Notes: generated by a model not told the origin, from the letters alone. DNA of 64,000 nucleotides from Diplolepis rosae (GCA_030998225.1 JAPYXD010000686.1:4092001-4156000), one strand, 5' to 3'. Shown: positions 22,640-34,683, counted from the stretch's first letter. Numbers and translations are program-made.

Positions 22640-23880
22640 TATATCGATCGTCAAAAGATTTTGCAACAGAACCGGAGATCAAAATAAAGTTAATCAAAAT
22701 CTATGTGAGATGTTTCCGAGAGCTAATATATTCCATTAAAAAAGGTTAATAATCCTTTTCTGAGAAGTTTCTTTCGACTAATACAAGTAAAAATGTTCCC
22801 GATTAATTGACTTCAAGAAAAAATGTTGTGCCCAAATTGTATGATCAAACTTCAAATGTAATTCGCGATAAAATTGGAAATAATAATATTTGGGTATCGA
22901 TTGATGAAACCACTGATGCTTATGGTAGAAAAGTAGCAAATGTAATTATTGGTGTTTTATATGTCATTAAATCTAGAAAATGTTACTTATTGACTTCTGA
23001 AGAACTTAGTGCAGTAAATAATCTGACTATAGCAGATCTCTTTCACGCTTAAATGCAGCTGTTATGGCCTAATAATATTCAATTCGATTGAGTTTTGTTA
23101 TTTGTCATAGACGCAGCACTATATATGGTTAAAGCTGTTAGAGAATTAAAAAAAATTTTGCATATCACGTTTATTGCTGGAATAATTCGTTTGCTTCACA
23201 AAATAGTAAATAGTTCTATTGAAAATGTAAAAAAAGTTTTTTTTTTTAAGTCTCCTGAACGAATTGCACGTTTCCGGGAGATGAATCTAGAACTTCCGTG
23301 GCCACCAGAGCCTGTTATAACACGATGAGGAACCTGGTTGAGTGTGGCTATCAATATTATGAAAAAAAATTTGAAAAAGTTGGTTTTGTTGTTCTGAGTA
23401 TAAACACCTGAAGACGCAACATCTATAGAAAAAGCTCGAAGAGTTTTATGTAAAAAACATTTGTTAGCATACTTACAGTATATACAAACTAATACAAATA
23501 CTAATACTAAATAGTACTAATACAAACTTCATGAAAGTTAAAGTTATGTTCAACTCGTAAAGGATAAATTATCGAAACAGAGTGGACCAGTGTCAAAAGT
23601 TGCCAAAAAACAAAAAATAAATGATTTTCTGGCGAAAAACAAAAGCTTAAAAGTACCGCAATTTATTGCTGAAAATTTGGATGCTCAAAATATTCAAGGT
23701 TGTCCCTACTCTGGACGTGAAATTCAGAAGATTAAATATGCCCCCATCACATCGGTATATGAAGAGCGCAGAAGTTTCTCTTGATATGCTAATATTTTTA
23801 GCAAACGAAGGAATGCTCACATTTTCGATGATTTAAGAATGTTATTCACGGTGTCGCTTCATGCTTTATCTCTCAATAAA
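22640..23880 (+). pseudogene. hAT-family transposase remnant
   Basis: Broken plus-strand frames in order: LCEMFPRANI, NNPFLRSFF (22745), SRKNVVPKLYDQTSNVIRDK (22813), then WVSIDETTDAYGRKVANVII with the first catalytic Asp region, a degraded 'DAALYMVKA' block (23108), ELPWPPEPVITR (23290), and the C-terminal dimerisation part KYAPITSVYEERRSFS (23737). This is the arrangement of insect hAT transposases, cut by at least five stops and frameshifts. Terminal repeats not found. Confidence 0.8.
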
Positions 23881-24315
23881 TCGAATTTCGATAATGATTG
23901 ATAAAACATTGTTATCTGAAATTTAATTTTAAATGTCTTTTTGCTACCGTTTTATTTTATTTGTATTTATAATGACAACATATCATTTGTCGTACTATTT
24001 TCTTTTCCGTCTTCTCAGTGCTGTCCGCAAAACACAGTCACTGGCATTCAAATCCTGGTGCGCTCTCTCCCATCACTCCCCTCCATATCGCGATTCTCCG
24101 CAACGAGGGAGCTGAGCCTACACTCGGTGTATTACGCTCGTCCGATCTCTGCAGATTAGCAATTAGGGATCACTGGAGTCGGGGTGCTAGATTATAATGG
24201 GCCCCCTTGCCTTTCACTATTTGATGTGCCATATTATAGTGGGTCCCCTAGCCTCTTACTATTCCGGGTGCTTGATAATAATGAACCTCCAGATGCCAAA
24301 CTTCAAAATATTCTC
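23881..24315. other. unclassified sequence with GC-richer patch
   Basis: 24020-24300 is GC-richer and contains two similar phrases, ATTATAATGGGCCCCCTTGCC and ATTATAGTGGGTCCCCTAGCC, about 45 bp apart. No gene seen. Confidence 0.4.
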
Positions 24316-24723
24316 TTAAAATAATTTCATCAATGCACGAACGCGCCACCCTTTATCATTGGTATCACTATCTTTAGACTTCGAATATTTCAATTTTAAC
24401 TTAATTTGATCAAATTCATCGCGTCTCATTGCTGAAGAAGCTACCTCGCAAGATATAAATGGATCGGATGAGCAATAATCTCTCTGAAACTTTCTATTAT
24501 TGAAGGAACTGATCATGATGATCCCAATGAATGTATTCAAATTGTCTAACTGCAAGTCAAACCCGTTTTCCTGGCATGCATCGATGATATATTCTTTCAT
24601 TTTATTACAAAGAAATGTCTCAAATAGTCCTACTGGCTCACTTTTTCGAATATTCCTCCTTACAGATTCAGTCAATTGTATTTTCTCCTCAGTTTCATCA
24701 GGATAAATTGTCTCACCATTCAC
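24316..24723 (-). pseudogene. piggyBac transposase N-terminal fragment
   Basis: The 135-codon ORF has the DDE_Tnp_1_7-type N-terminal domain: PVGLFETFLCNKMKEYIIDA, then LNTFIGIIMISSFNNRKFQR and a DEFDQIKLKLKYS helix. It lacks all catalytic motifs, which would lie downstream. It belongs to a different piggyBac lineage from the element at 51980-55353, because the overlapping region differs. No TTAA-flanked termini identified. Confidence 0.75.
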
Positions 24724-25279
24724 CCAATGGTCATTTTCGAGTCATTGCATAACAAAATTATAACATATGCAATTGTATCACAAGATTTTATTTTATTCTT
24801 ATGATTTTAAGAACATTTAATTCAAGATTGATCTATCATGTAAGGTTTTCCGCAATACGGTCTCAAAAAAGTATAGATTTTACTATGTTTCAGATGAAAA
24901 AACAATCGATATTTTCATGAGCACATTGCGCGCAAAGTTTCACCAGAAGAAGACTTCAGAGTGCAAAACGAACATCACACATTATAAACACAAACATCGT
25001 TCCCTCCACGTGATCGATTTTTCATAATTTGAAATTCTGCTGACAGCAGTGGCCGGATCTTCATTTATTGTGAAAATAACGAATATGTAGGAATCTGCGT
25101 GTTGACCAAAACAATATAAGAAGAAAACACTTACTCTAATAAATCATACGACAGAAGATGATATCCTCCTTAGTCCTATCTAGTTAGTCTTTAGGTGAAA
25201 CTGATAGTGAAATGTGAGACCATCATTTTGAATTATGAATCAAGATAATGTGTAACAAGAGGGAAAAAAGCTCTATCAA
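24724..25279. other. no recognised gene
   Basis: AT-rich flank of the piggyBac fragment. Confidence 0.4.
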
Positions 25280-25960
25280 TAACACAGCCCCACAAAAAAG
25301 TGTCTTGAGCTCGAAACGGCGGTATCCGTAGGGCCGAGATTTGAGGTATGTCGTGACGGTTGGGTCTAGACACCGTGGGAGAAGTCGGTTACGCGCGGTA
25401 GTGCTCGGTAGAGTTCGGAAGTGCTGGTAGGTAGTGTTCGGTAGTGCGGTCGGTAATGTTCGGTAGTTTGGTCGGTAGAGTTCAAGGTCGGGTCGGTTCG
25501 TCCGTGCGTCTGGATTTACTTCGGGCAGGTTCGGTGGTCGCCCCAGGTAGAACTCGGTCAGGGCCACCTGACGCCGAGATCTAAGCTCCGCCGAGGACCA
25601 ATCATGGGAGCGCCCATCCGTTAGTACTCGACGTGGGGAGCCACTGGCCCGTCCGTCGGGTCATCGTCTAGGAGCCATTTCCTAGAGGACCTTGAGCAGC
25701 GCCCAGTCAGGGGCACCTAACGCTGAGTAAGCACTCACACCGAGAGCTGACCATGGGAGCGCTCATCCGTCAACGCTCGGTCCGGTTCCTCCAGGTATTG
25801 GGTCGGTCGGTGCGGAGATACCCTTCTATGGGAGCACCCATCAGAAGAGGCATCTCCCTGCCGTCCGTCCAGTGCGTCCGTAGTGCGGCCACTACCATGT
25901 ATTTTAGGAGGGTACTTAAAAAAGTGAAAATAAGAATCAGCGCCGCCAAGTTTTGATAGC
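25280..25960. repeat. GC-rich LTR-like segment with paired hairpin units
   Basis: 25380-25490 holds degenerate GGTAGTGTTCGGTAG repeats. 25547-25800 contains two copies of a unit of about 145 bp, each with a CAGGG(C/G)CACCTRACGC(C/T)GAG hairpin followed by CCATGGGAGCGC(C/T)CATCCGT. A third ATGGGAGCACCCATC hairpin follows at 25830. The same type of unit occurs at 51060-51270 in the 5' region of Gypsy B, so this is probably a related LTR or leader. Small ORFs here look like chance. Confidence 0.55.
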
Positions 25961-26158
25961 AAGAACTAATATCAATGCAAACGAAACCCCCGTCCCCCCA
26001 ACCCGATGTATTCTAAAGAGCGGAAAATTTTGAAATATATTATATGAAATCCTTTTCATAAATTTAAATAATTTAAAGTTGAAAATAATTCGTGAAAGAA
26101 TAAAAATACAAGAATTTTTAAATATGAATCACGATGAAAAGTTAAGTACTGTACTATT
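25961..26158. other. no recognised gene
   Basis: AT-rich spacer between the hairpin-rich segment and the dispersed repeat. Confidence 0.4.
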
Positions 26159-26472
26159 ACACGGAGAAAAATAGTTGAAATAATTTTACTCAACTATTAA
26201 ACTTGGGACTTAAGAACATTTGAACATTCATTAAAACCTAGTCGGGTAAAACGAATTTGATAAATACCTAATTCACCCAAAGTGAATGTCAATAAGCGTT
26301 ACATAGGAAATAGTAAGGATTTGAGTAAAACGTTGTCGACGACCGGACATCACAATGCGTCAGTGGGTTAATCTGAAATGTATAAATATATCACCGACGC
26401 TTGAGGTGCTTCGAACGGTAGTTGAGTAAAATGAGCATCGGCTGTATTATTTCAACTGACAATGATATGGTT
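26159..26472. repeat. dispersed repeat R-A copy 2 (about 314 bp)
   Basis: Direct-oriented partner of 16141-16460. Starts ACACGGAGAAAAATAGTTGA and ends CAATGATATGGTT. The left end carries an 11-bp-arm inverted symmetry (AGTTGA...TCAACT). Confidence 0.85.
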
Positions 26473-27974
26473 ACAACAGTTTAAAAATAACATCGGTAGC
26501 GACAATAGCGCCAACACTTGTTGATAGCAAACATTATAATTAGTTCCCCTTTTCTCCTATATGAGTGGACCCACTGTGCCCCGGGTGAACTGCTGTTCCA
26601 GTAATGCGGTCCTTCCCTATATCCCGTCCGTACGTGGTGGGGACCACTGCGCGCGCTGCTTGGTGTAAGCGGGGGAAACTTTGACGCATGTACAGCGATG
26701 TACAGTTCGTTACACAGTAGCTACACTGAACATAAAAAGTACTAATAATGAGTATCAGAAAAAATCATTTTTTGAAAAAAAACATGCACCTCTATTTAAG
26801 CCATTCAATGTGATCGCCACAGATAGCTACATTTTTGAAAGCTTTGGTCTTTATCTTGCAATAATAAATAATGCCGAAATTCTGCGTAACATGTTACAAA
26901 CTTCAACACCTATATTATTTACTGGTTCTTACCAACTTTACAAGCCGCTTCCTACTTAGCTGAAATAATTAATAACGACAATTCAATATACCTACAGTAC
27001 TTAAAAAACGCTTTGATCGTTTTAAAACTTGCAGTTCCATCACGGCACGGAAAAAAAAATTATATCGCTGCTTCATTAAATACAATAACATAATTCTATT
27101 GGTTACTCCGGAATTTTGCAGTACACCTTTGAGTGTGGAAATGGAAAACGTACAGTTGGATGTTGTTCTCACGTATCAGCTGTAATTTACTACTTATCAA
27201 ATGCGCGATATCAAATGAAAATTGTGAAACCAGTGGAAATATTAAGTCGACTTTTCGTTACAAAAAATGTTTAACCTGTTATAGACGAAGACTGACGATG
27301 ATTAGATAGTTAATATATTTCTGATTTTATTACCCAGAAATGAATGTTTTATTCTCTCTCTTTTTCCTTCTATATATAAATATACAATGTAATTGTTGCA
27401 TTTTTAGAAACTGTTTATTTATATGTAATAAATCAATAGTTGCGGATTTTACAGAAAAAAATGTCGATATTATGTTTTCAAAAATATACATAAAAATAAT
27501 AATATTTTTATATTGTACTTTATTTTTGTTAAACAATCATAAAAACTATTTTTGTGGAATCCTCGCATCGAGAACTATACCATATATTTTTGGTATTAAT
27601 ATCCGTAGAAGCGTTTTACAGAAAAAAATAAACTTCATTTTTTTGATTTTTCGCAATATCTTCTCAAAAAATAATTTTTGGGGCTATTATTCTACTGAAA
27701 TAAGTTTTATGTCAAGGCAAAACATGTAATTAAATTTCAACCGAAATCCGAACGGAGGCACTCTTCCCATCTTTATCCGGACATACTCATTGAAAATATA
27801 AAATATAATCGAAACTTAAGGATATGTTATAACTTGCAAAATTTTTATCATATATTTTTCACGTATCCAAGAAATAATTGTATGGCCTGCATTCTTAATG
27901 TTAACTTTAATTAAACAGCTTTTAAAAGATATATTATTTCAAAATTTTTGACTATAATTATATTTGTATTCCAG
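26473..27974. other. upstream intron/flank of TUG exon, no gene recognised
   Basis: Contains a 92-residue plus ORF (26681-26959) and AT-rich ORFs of no recognised family. The first coding exon of the TUG-like gene was looked for and not found here. It ends with the polypyrimidine tract and acceptor TTGTATTCCAG at 27964-27974. Confidence 0.4.
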
Positions 27975-28030
27975 GTACTCGATGAAGTATGTCAAAAATA
28001 CGGATATGAAGCAAAACGCTACGATATCAA
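27975..28030 (+). CDS. ASPSCR1: ASPSCR1/TUG-like gene, internal exon
   Basis: A 56-bp exon between acceptor CCAG (ending 27974) and donor GTAAGA (28031). It encodes VLDEVCQKYGYEAKRYDI plus two bases (AA) of a split codon. This matches the part of the TUG N-terminal ubiquitin-like domain where a short 'vLeevC.k.g...yDlk' helix and turn are found. The next exon (63274) begins with G, completing AAG (Lys). TUG family proteins carry a UBL and a UBX domain and tether GLUT4 vesicles in mammals; the function in insects is not shown by the sequence. The first exon was not found upstream in the window. Confidence 0.8.
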
Positions 28031-28589
28031 GTAAGAAAATATTTATTTTGCTGTATCTATCTTTCTTTTTCTCTTCAGCATTTAGATAATAAGGAAGTTC
28101 GCGCTAAGGATTATTATTAGTTCTTTTGGAAAAAGTCATGGAATTTTCTATGGATGTTTATGTTGCGAATTCTGAACCTTAATTAACAATTCTATCTCGT
28201 TTTAAAATTTTGTTAAAATTAATTCTAAATAATAGGTTAATGAGGTCAATATAATAGATTATCACGGTGAGGATACACTTTTGTGATAATCGATATATTC
28301 GACTGAAATAATTTAGAAAAATATTACTTACACTGGAGAATTAACCAAAAAACGATGAACAGAATCGTAAGATTGTTACATTTGAGTATAATCGTATGAT
28401 AAAAGTGTGTAAAAAATTTTTTGAACTGAAATCAATACATGATTCCGACACGTTGTTTAACGTAGAATCCATTGTTTGTTTTATTTTTTCGATATCTTAT
28501 ACAGTTCCTGAGATACTTAAAAGAAAGCTAAAAGAAAACACGAAAAAAATGGTTTTACAAAAAACCTTATGTTTAACTGAATATCATTT

Positions 28590-29672
28590 GTTTTGTAGTT
28601 AACTGCATGCCATTCTCTTCTTTTTTTGATGCTAGTTGATGGCTATTTTGACGGCTTACAAGTACTTGAGGCGTATCATTGTACTGTTTCTTGCATCTCA
28701 ATGCATTAAAGTCTACAATATTTGCAATATTTATATCCAATATTAATATCCACAGAGTTAGCAGTATTTACAAAGTTTAAAATATACCATCTCTATTATT
28801 GGTCGTTAGCTCCTGCCGAAAAATGATTATAAGCTGCTACTGGTGACTAGAAACTTATTCTCTTCCATGCTGGACGATGATGGAAATTCGGTTCATCAGT
28901 AATGAGACTCCAGCATTAGTCTGTTAAAGCGTTCACACTCCACTTACTTTGGTACCTCATTTCCAATACAGCGATACCTTGATGACATCTTTCCCCGTGT
29001 TCATCACTAACTGCTCTCAAATTTTCCGGAAAGAAGTCCAAGTGAGAATGAAGAATGCGAACCTTTAGTGAGGTGTTTACTTTAATTTTCTGGAAATTCT
29101 GCAGCATCGTGTTCACCAGGTGTTTGTAGTTTCTGGATTTCGTGTTCCCCAAGAATATGTTTATAACAGCTTTTAATGACAACCAAGTTTGTCTCTCAAA
29201 GTCAGTCAAGCTCTTTTCGAAATCACAGTCCAACATCAGTTGTCGGATTTGTGATCCTTGAAAAAACCCTTCCTTGATTTTAACTTCACTAAGCTTAGGG
29301 AATTTTATTTTCAAGATACAAAAACCTCCGTTTTTATCCATCGCTTTGACAAAAGTTTTTACGATGCCCAGCTTCACATGTAATGGTGGTAGTAAGATTT
29401 TTTAAAGATCAGCCAGTGGTTTTTAAGCAACGTTCATTAGTTCTGGTTCAACGCCTTTGGGTGTGGCCAAACTTTAACATCATAATGAGATACATGGAAC
29501 AGTACAATGATTCGCCTCAAGTACTTGTAAGCCGTCAAACTAGCCACTCTATAGAAAGAGACAACTCCTCTACCATGTACCTTTCGAACAGTTACAGCTG
29601 AAACTATAAAATTTCTAGAATTTTGATCTGCATAAAAAGAAGAAGACAATGACATGCAGTTAACTACAAAAT
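28590..29672. mobile_element. 1.08-kb element with TIRs inside the foldback
   Basis: 20-bp terminal inverted repeats (GTTTTGTAGTTAACTGCATG at 28590-28609; complement at 29653-29672 with one difference). Further inside, GACGGCTTACAAGTACTTGA (28651) is mirrored at about 29520-29540, so the TIRs extend about 120-180 bp with a deletion on the left. It separates segments A and B of the foldback, whose partner arm (32900-32950) is uninterrupted, which proves insertion into one arm only. It carries the minus-strand ORF 28916-29404. Confidence 0.8.
28916..29404 (-). pseudogene. uncharacterised arthropod repeat ORF (SDEHGER family)
   Basis: The open frame runs from ILLPPLHVKLGIVKTFVKAM (about 29402) through FPKLSEVKIKEGFFQGSQIR, FLGNTKSRNYKHLV and LHSHLDFFPENL to VSDEHGERCHQGI, ending at a TAA at 28916-28918; the same frame continues with CWSLITDEPNF, so the stop looks like a mutation of a longer protein. 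From memory, very similar uncharacterised proteins occur in many copies in arthropod and cnidarian genomes, consistent with a mobile gene. No catalytic motif or domain can be named. TIRs flank it. Confidence 0.6.
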
Positions 29673-30010
29673 AAATATGATATAGAAGTTTGAGACGTCT
29701 CAAACCCAAACTTGCGACGAATTGTGAGACGAAAATTAGGAAGCAAATTTCCGTACGTGACGGAAATTTATCCCTAGATCAGGTAACGAAAGAAGACAAT
29801 GGAAGCAATAAAAAAACCTCTATAAACCAAAGGACTTTTATACCTAAGTTCGGGATAAAATTTACATGCATAGAACCCTTGGGGCAGACGAAAGTTTTAT
29901 GACTTAAAAGTTAACGAAAAATTTTCGTAAAAAACTCTTCTCATATCTTAAACCTACATGTGCGAAGTCTGCAAAGATTGCACATATGCTTTAAGGGGAA
30001 TCGTCCCAAA

Positions 30011-30385
30011 TTTTGTAGGCCAGCTCGAAGTCGAACCCAAAAGCAGGTAGTTGGTCATGACAATAGAGGTAATAAACCGTACGTTCAGCGTACTCCTAAT
30101 TCTAAATTGATCTTATCTTTAATTAACCCATGAGATTAAAAATCATAGAGTTTTTTCGCGAAACACCTCATATGAGTGCAGTGTCACATATGTGAAAGCG
30201 AAATGTGGAATGCCAATAAAGTGGCTGTATTTTTCATAAAAAAGTAATCAGAAGTATTGAATTCGAAGCAAACATACTGTTTTGGGAAAGGAATAGAGTA
30301 AAAAATTATGAAAACTGAGTTAACTCTGATTAATCATTTATGCGCAATGATTTAGAATGACTGCACAAATTTGTCATGAATATTT
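30011..30385 (+). repeat. foldback sub-repeat S1
   Basis: 375 bp, starts TTTTGTAGGCCAGCTCGAAG. Direct copy of S2 (31062-31437) and inverted copy of 32215-32580. Non-coding. Confidence 0.85.
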
Positions 30386-31061
30386 TAAAAAATGTGCGTT
30401 TCTTGCATGCAGAAAGTATGACTTTACATCATACTTTATTTATATGCATTTCTGGGTGAGTTACGTTACTTTTTGTAAAAATAACAAGTTGAAATTAAGT
30501 TACTTGTTGAAAAAAGTAACTTTTCAAACTTAAAGTTACTAGAGAACAAACAGATCGAGTTATCAAAGTGTTTTACGAAGAGAATAAATGATGAAGCAAA
30601 CATTGGTAGCATGAAACAGATTGCCGATATTCTTCACAAAATTTCCTAATCGTAAGCAATAAATTGACACAGTATACGGTCGAAAAAAACTATGACGACG
30701 TCCTATTTTTTGAACTTTTAAACCTCTATTTTATAGAAAAAACCTTCACAAAGCGAATGAATCGTATAAGAAACCTCGCTTGAAAAGTGAAATCGGTTTT
30801 TTATGCAAAAGAAAAACATAAAATTTTCTGGAAATAAGAGTCGATTTAAACGAACAATTGCTCCAAGCTAAACGTCATTTCTGATTTTAAATTTCGCATG
30901 GATAATAAAGCGAAGTTTCAGCTTCATAATGCATATTAAAATGTCAACTACAAATGCATAGAACCTGAGATTTCGCTATTTCTGCAGTTGCATAAATTCG
31001 TCTAACTTGCAAGAAATTATAATTTCTGCGTCTCAGATATGAGACGAATTGGCCCAACAAC

Positions 31062-31437
31062 TTTTGTCAGCCAGCTCGAAGTCGAACCCAGAAGCAGGTA
31101 GTGGGTCATTACAATAGAGGCAATAAACCGTACGTGCGGCGTACTCCTAATTCTAAATTGATCTTATCCCTAATTGATCCAAGAGATTGAACATCGTAGA
31201 GTTTTTTCGCGAAACACATCATATGAGTGCAGTGTCACATATGAGAAATAGAATTGTGGAATGCCCATAAAGTGGCTGTAATTTTAATAAAAAAGTAATC
31301 AGAAGTATTGAATTCGAATCAAACATACTATTTTGGGAAAGTAATAGAGTAAAAAATTATGAAAACTGAGTTAATTCTGATTAATCATTTATGCGCAATG
31401 ATTTAGAATGACTGCACAAATTTGCCATGAATATTTA
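31062..31437 (+). repeat. foldback sub-repeat S2
   Basis: 376 bp, starts TTTTGTCAGCCAGCTCGAAG. Direct copy of S1, at the centre of symmetry; the following 93 bp (31438-31530) is an inverted partial copy of S. Confidence 0.85.
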
Positions 31438-33121
31438 GAATTAGGAGTACGCTGAACGTACGGTTTATTGCCTCTATTGTAATGACCCACTACCTGCTTT
31501 TGGGTTCGACTTCGAGCTGGCTGACAAAAGTTGTTGGGCCAATTCGTCTCATATCTGAGACGCAGAAATTATAATTTCTTGCAAGTTAGACGAATTTATG
31601 CAACTGCAGAAATAGCGAAATCTCAGGTTCTATGCATTTCTAGTTGACATTTTAATATGCATTATGAAGCTGAAACTTCGCTTTATTATCCATGCGAAAT
31701 TTTAAATCAGAAATGACGTTTAGCTTGGAGCAATTGTTCGTTCAAATCGACTCTTATTCCCAGAAAATTTTATGTTTTTCTTTTGCATAAAAAACCGATT
31801 TCACATTTCAAGCGAGGTTTCTTATACGATTTATTCGCTTCGTGAAGGTTTTTTCTATCAAATAGAGGTTTAAAAGTTCAAAAAATAGGACGTCGTCATA
31901 GTTTTTTTCGACCGTATACTGTGTCAATTTATTGCTTACGATTAGGAAATTTTGTGAAGAATATCGGCAATCTGTTTCATGCTACCAATGTTTGCTTCAT
32001 CATTTATTCTCTTCGTAAAACACTTTGATGACTCGATCTGTTTGTTATCTAGTAACTTGAAGTTCGAAAAGTTACTTTTTTCAACAAGTAACTTAATTTC
32101 AACTTGTTACTTTTACAAAAAGTAACGTAACTCACCCAGAAATGCATACAAATAAAGTATGATGTAAAATCATACTTTCTGCATGTAAGGAACGCACATT
32201 TTAAAAAATATTTATGACAAATTTGTGCAGTCATTCTACATCATTGCGCATAAATGATTAATCAGAATTAACTCAGTTTTCATAATTTTTTACTCTATTC
32301 CTTTCCCAAAACAGTATGTTTGCTTCGAATTCAATACTTCTGATTACTTTTTTATGAAAATTACAGCCACTTTATGGGCATTCCACAATTCTATTTCTCA
32401 TATGTGACACTGCACTCATATGAGGTGTTTCGCGAAAAAACTCTATGATTTTCAATCTCATGGGTTAATTAAAGATAAGATCAATTTAGAATTAGGAGTA
32501 CGCCGCACGTACGGTTTATTGCCTCTATTGTAATGACCCACTACCTGCTTTTGGGTTCGACTTCGAGCTGTCCGACAAAATTTGGGACGATTCGGCTTAA
32601 AGCATATATGCAATCTTTGCGGACTTCGCACATGTAGGTTTAAGATATGAGGAGAGTTTTTTACGAAAATTTTTCGTTAACTTCTAAGTCATAAAATTTT
32701 CGTCTGCCCAAGGGTTCGATGCATGTAAATTTTATCCCGAACTGATGTATAAAAGTCTTTCGGTTTATAGAGGTACTATTTATTGCTTCTATTGTATTTT
32801 TTCGTTACCTGATCTAGGGATAAATTTCCGTCTTTTATAAGAATTTATTTTAATATTTCGTCTCACAATTCGTCACAAGTTTGGGTTCGAGACGTCTCAA
32901 ACTTCTATATCATAAAATAAATGATATTCAGTTGAATATAAGATTTTTTGTAAAACCATTTTTTTTTCGTGTTTTCTTTTAGTTTTCTTTTAAGTATCTC
33001 AGGAACTGTATAAGATATTGAAAAAGCAAAACAATCAATGGATTTTGCGTTAGAAACACATAAAAACCATGTATTTTTTTCGTTTAGGAAAAGATTGACG
33101 CCCTTTTATCATACGATTTGT

Positions 33122-33719
33122 GATTGTTAAAAAAAAATGTTAACTAAAAAAATCTCAAAAACCTGACGTGCTGGGAAAAACCGTGCCCAGATTTGGATTT
33201 GGCACAGAAAACTACTCTAGAAATGATATATCTCATTCCATGAAAACATAGATCATATTATGTTGACCAGTGTACTAACTACCCACGTCCATTTCTTTGA
33301 ACGGATGCATGGAAAAAAATAGTCCTAAACAACACGAACACTTTGCTTCTCGGTCATGGTGTAATAGGTGCGCGATAATAGAGTGTGGTGAAACCCTATA
33401 CAATTGTGCCGAAAACAGATTTACGACCTTTAATCACCACTTTATAAATTGTACCAAAGTGCACTACAAGAACGTACTCGTCTACAAAAAAATACAGTTG
33501 TACGCGACTTTAAGCTGGAACCAACCGCCCGCGAATTGCCTCATGATTGTGAAGTTGAAAGTTGACGTACAATCACTATAGCAAATCCTTTGAGTAAAAT
33601 GTTATAAAAATATCGGAATAATTCGTAGATTCCTTACAAACTGACATACGCAGCAGTATAAGCTCAAGTAACACACAAGCAACTTGTGCAAGATTGCCAA
33701 CGCTCTTTAATATAAAATT
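33122..33719. other. no recognised gene
   Basis: Between the foldback and the truncated mariner. A 94-residue plus ORF (33297-33581, several Cys/His) has no family I recognise; the Cys spacing does not form a clear zinc finger. Confidence 0.4.
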
Positions 33720-34098
33720 TTTTTTGAGAGATATTAATTTAAACTTTTGATAAAATTGGATAAAATGCTAAATTCTTGACTTTTTCACATCTTTCTGGCA
33801 ATTTGTGGATTCCATCCCAAATGAACTGCGCCAGCTTGGCGGCCAAGAATGAATCATCGACCGGAACAAATGGTAGTCAGAAGGGGCAAGGTCTGGGCTA
33901 TAAGGCGGGTGGGGTAAAACTTTCCATCCACTGTTTTCCAAATAATTCTTAACCGGAATAGCAACATGGGGCCGAGCATTGTCATGATGGAAAATTATTG
34001 CCTCGTGTCTAGTCGCATATTCCGGGCGTTTTTCGGCTATTGTTCTCTTCAAATGGATTAATTGTGTTCGGTAGCGTTCTCCATTGATGGTTTCACCC
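33720..34098 (-). pseudogene. truncated second copy of the 19.6-kb mariner
   Basis: DNA nearly identical to 19740-20125 of the near-complete mariner; the protein reads FHHDNARPHVAIPVKNYLEN and PYSPDLAPSDYHLF. About 60 bp between GAATCA and TCGA (near 33855) is deleted, and the sequence stops abruptly at 34098, where the Gypsy-A tail begins. The first catalytic Asp and HTH region are absent. Confidence 0.85.
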
Positions 34099-34252
34099 CC
34101 CATTTGAGAATTCTTTCCGTTAGTTTCTTTTTATATTTATGTATCGTATGTCTTATTTTGTAAACGTCGAGTGACGAGTACAAACACAAAATTGTTTCTT
34201 CCATTCTTTTTCGTTTTTTTCTCGCTCTCTTTTCTTGTCTTTTTCTTCTATT

Positions 34253-34683
34253 TCATTGATGTATATTCTTTGTGGTTTTTCTTTTTTCCTCTTTAAGAAG
34301 TCTTCTTCTTGGCTCCTTCTTTCTTCCAGTTCTTGTCTTTTCTCGTCGTAACTTCTTATTCCTCATTTCTCTCTCGTTTCTTTTATTATTTCCAATATTT
34401 CTTGTCCCATTGTTGTTTTCTTTTTGTCCTTGGGGTTCTGTCCTTCCTGTTTCTCTTTTTCCTCTCATTGTATTCTTTTGAATTCGTTTTTTAATTCTAT
34501 TTCCTTTCTTGCTGACTTTCTTCTTTGTATTTCTTTCTTCCTCTCTTTTTCCTCTTCCAACGTCTCTAGGGTTAGCGGGACCTGGGGAAGATCCAGTAGT
34601 TTTGGGCACCTGTGCTTGAGGGATTCCGCGACTGTAATCTCCCTGTAGCACTGCCCACATTTATGTTTCGGCCGTTGCTCCAT
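34253..34683 (-). pseudogene. Gypsy A terminal basic ORF
   Basis: Two overlapping frames downstream of the integrase. One opens with MEQRPKHKCGQCYREITVAE and a C-X2-C...H-X-C pattern (CGQC...HRC), the other is extremely Arg/Lys/Glu-rich. Position suggests a pol C-terminal extension or a third ORF. No env-like signal peptide or membrane segment is visible. The hydrophobic plus-strand ORFs across here are shadows of it. Confidence 0.45.

Larger units (their letters stand above)
28388..33121. mobile_element. giant foldback (palindromic) element, 4.7 kb
   Basis: Two long arms face each other around a centre near 31437. Left arm: A 28388-28589, B 29673-30010, S1 30011-30385, X 30386-31061, S2 31062-31437. 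Right arm in reverse order: a partial S (31438-31530), X' (31531-32214), S' (32215-32580), B' (32581-32923), A' (32924-33121). Arms are highly similar over hundreds of bases, with small indels. S occurs twice in direct orientation on the left, flanking X. A separate 1083-bp element sits between A and B. No transposase is seen in the arms, so this is a non-autonomous foldback or an inverted duplication. Confidence 0.85.

Noticed and set aside
34272..34648. Phe/Leu/Ser-rich plus-strand ORFs suggesting membrane proteins
   Set aside because: They are the complement of a Lys/Arg/Glu-rich minus-strand ORF of Gypsy A; AAG/AGA-rich codons read as CTT/TCT on the other strand.
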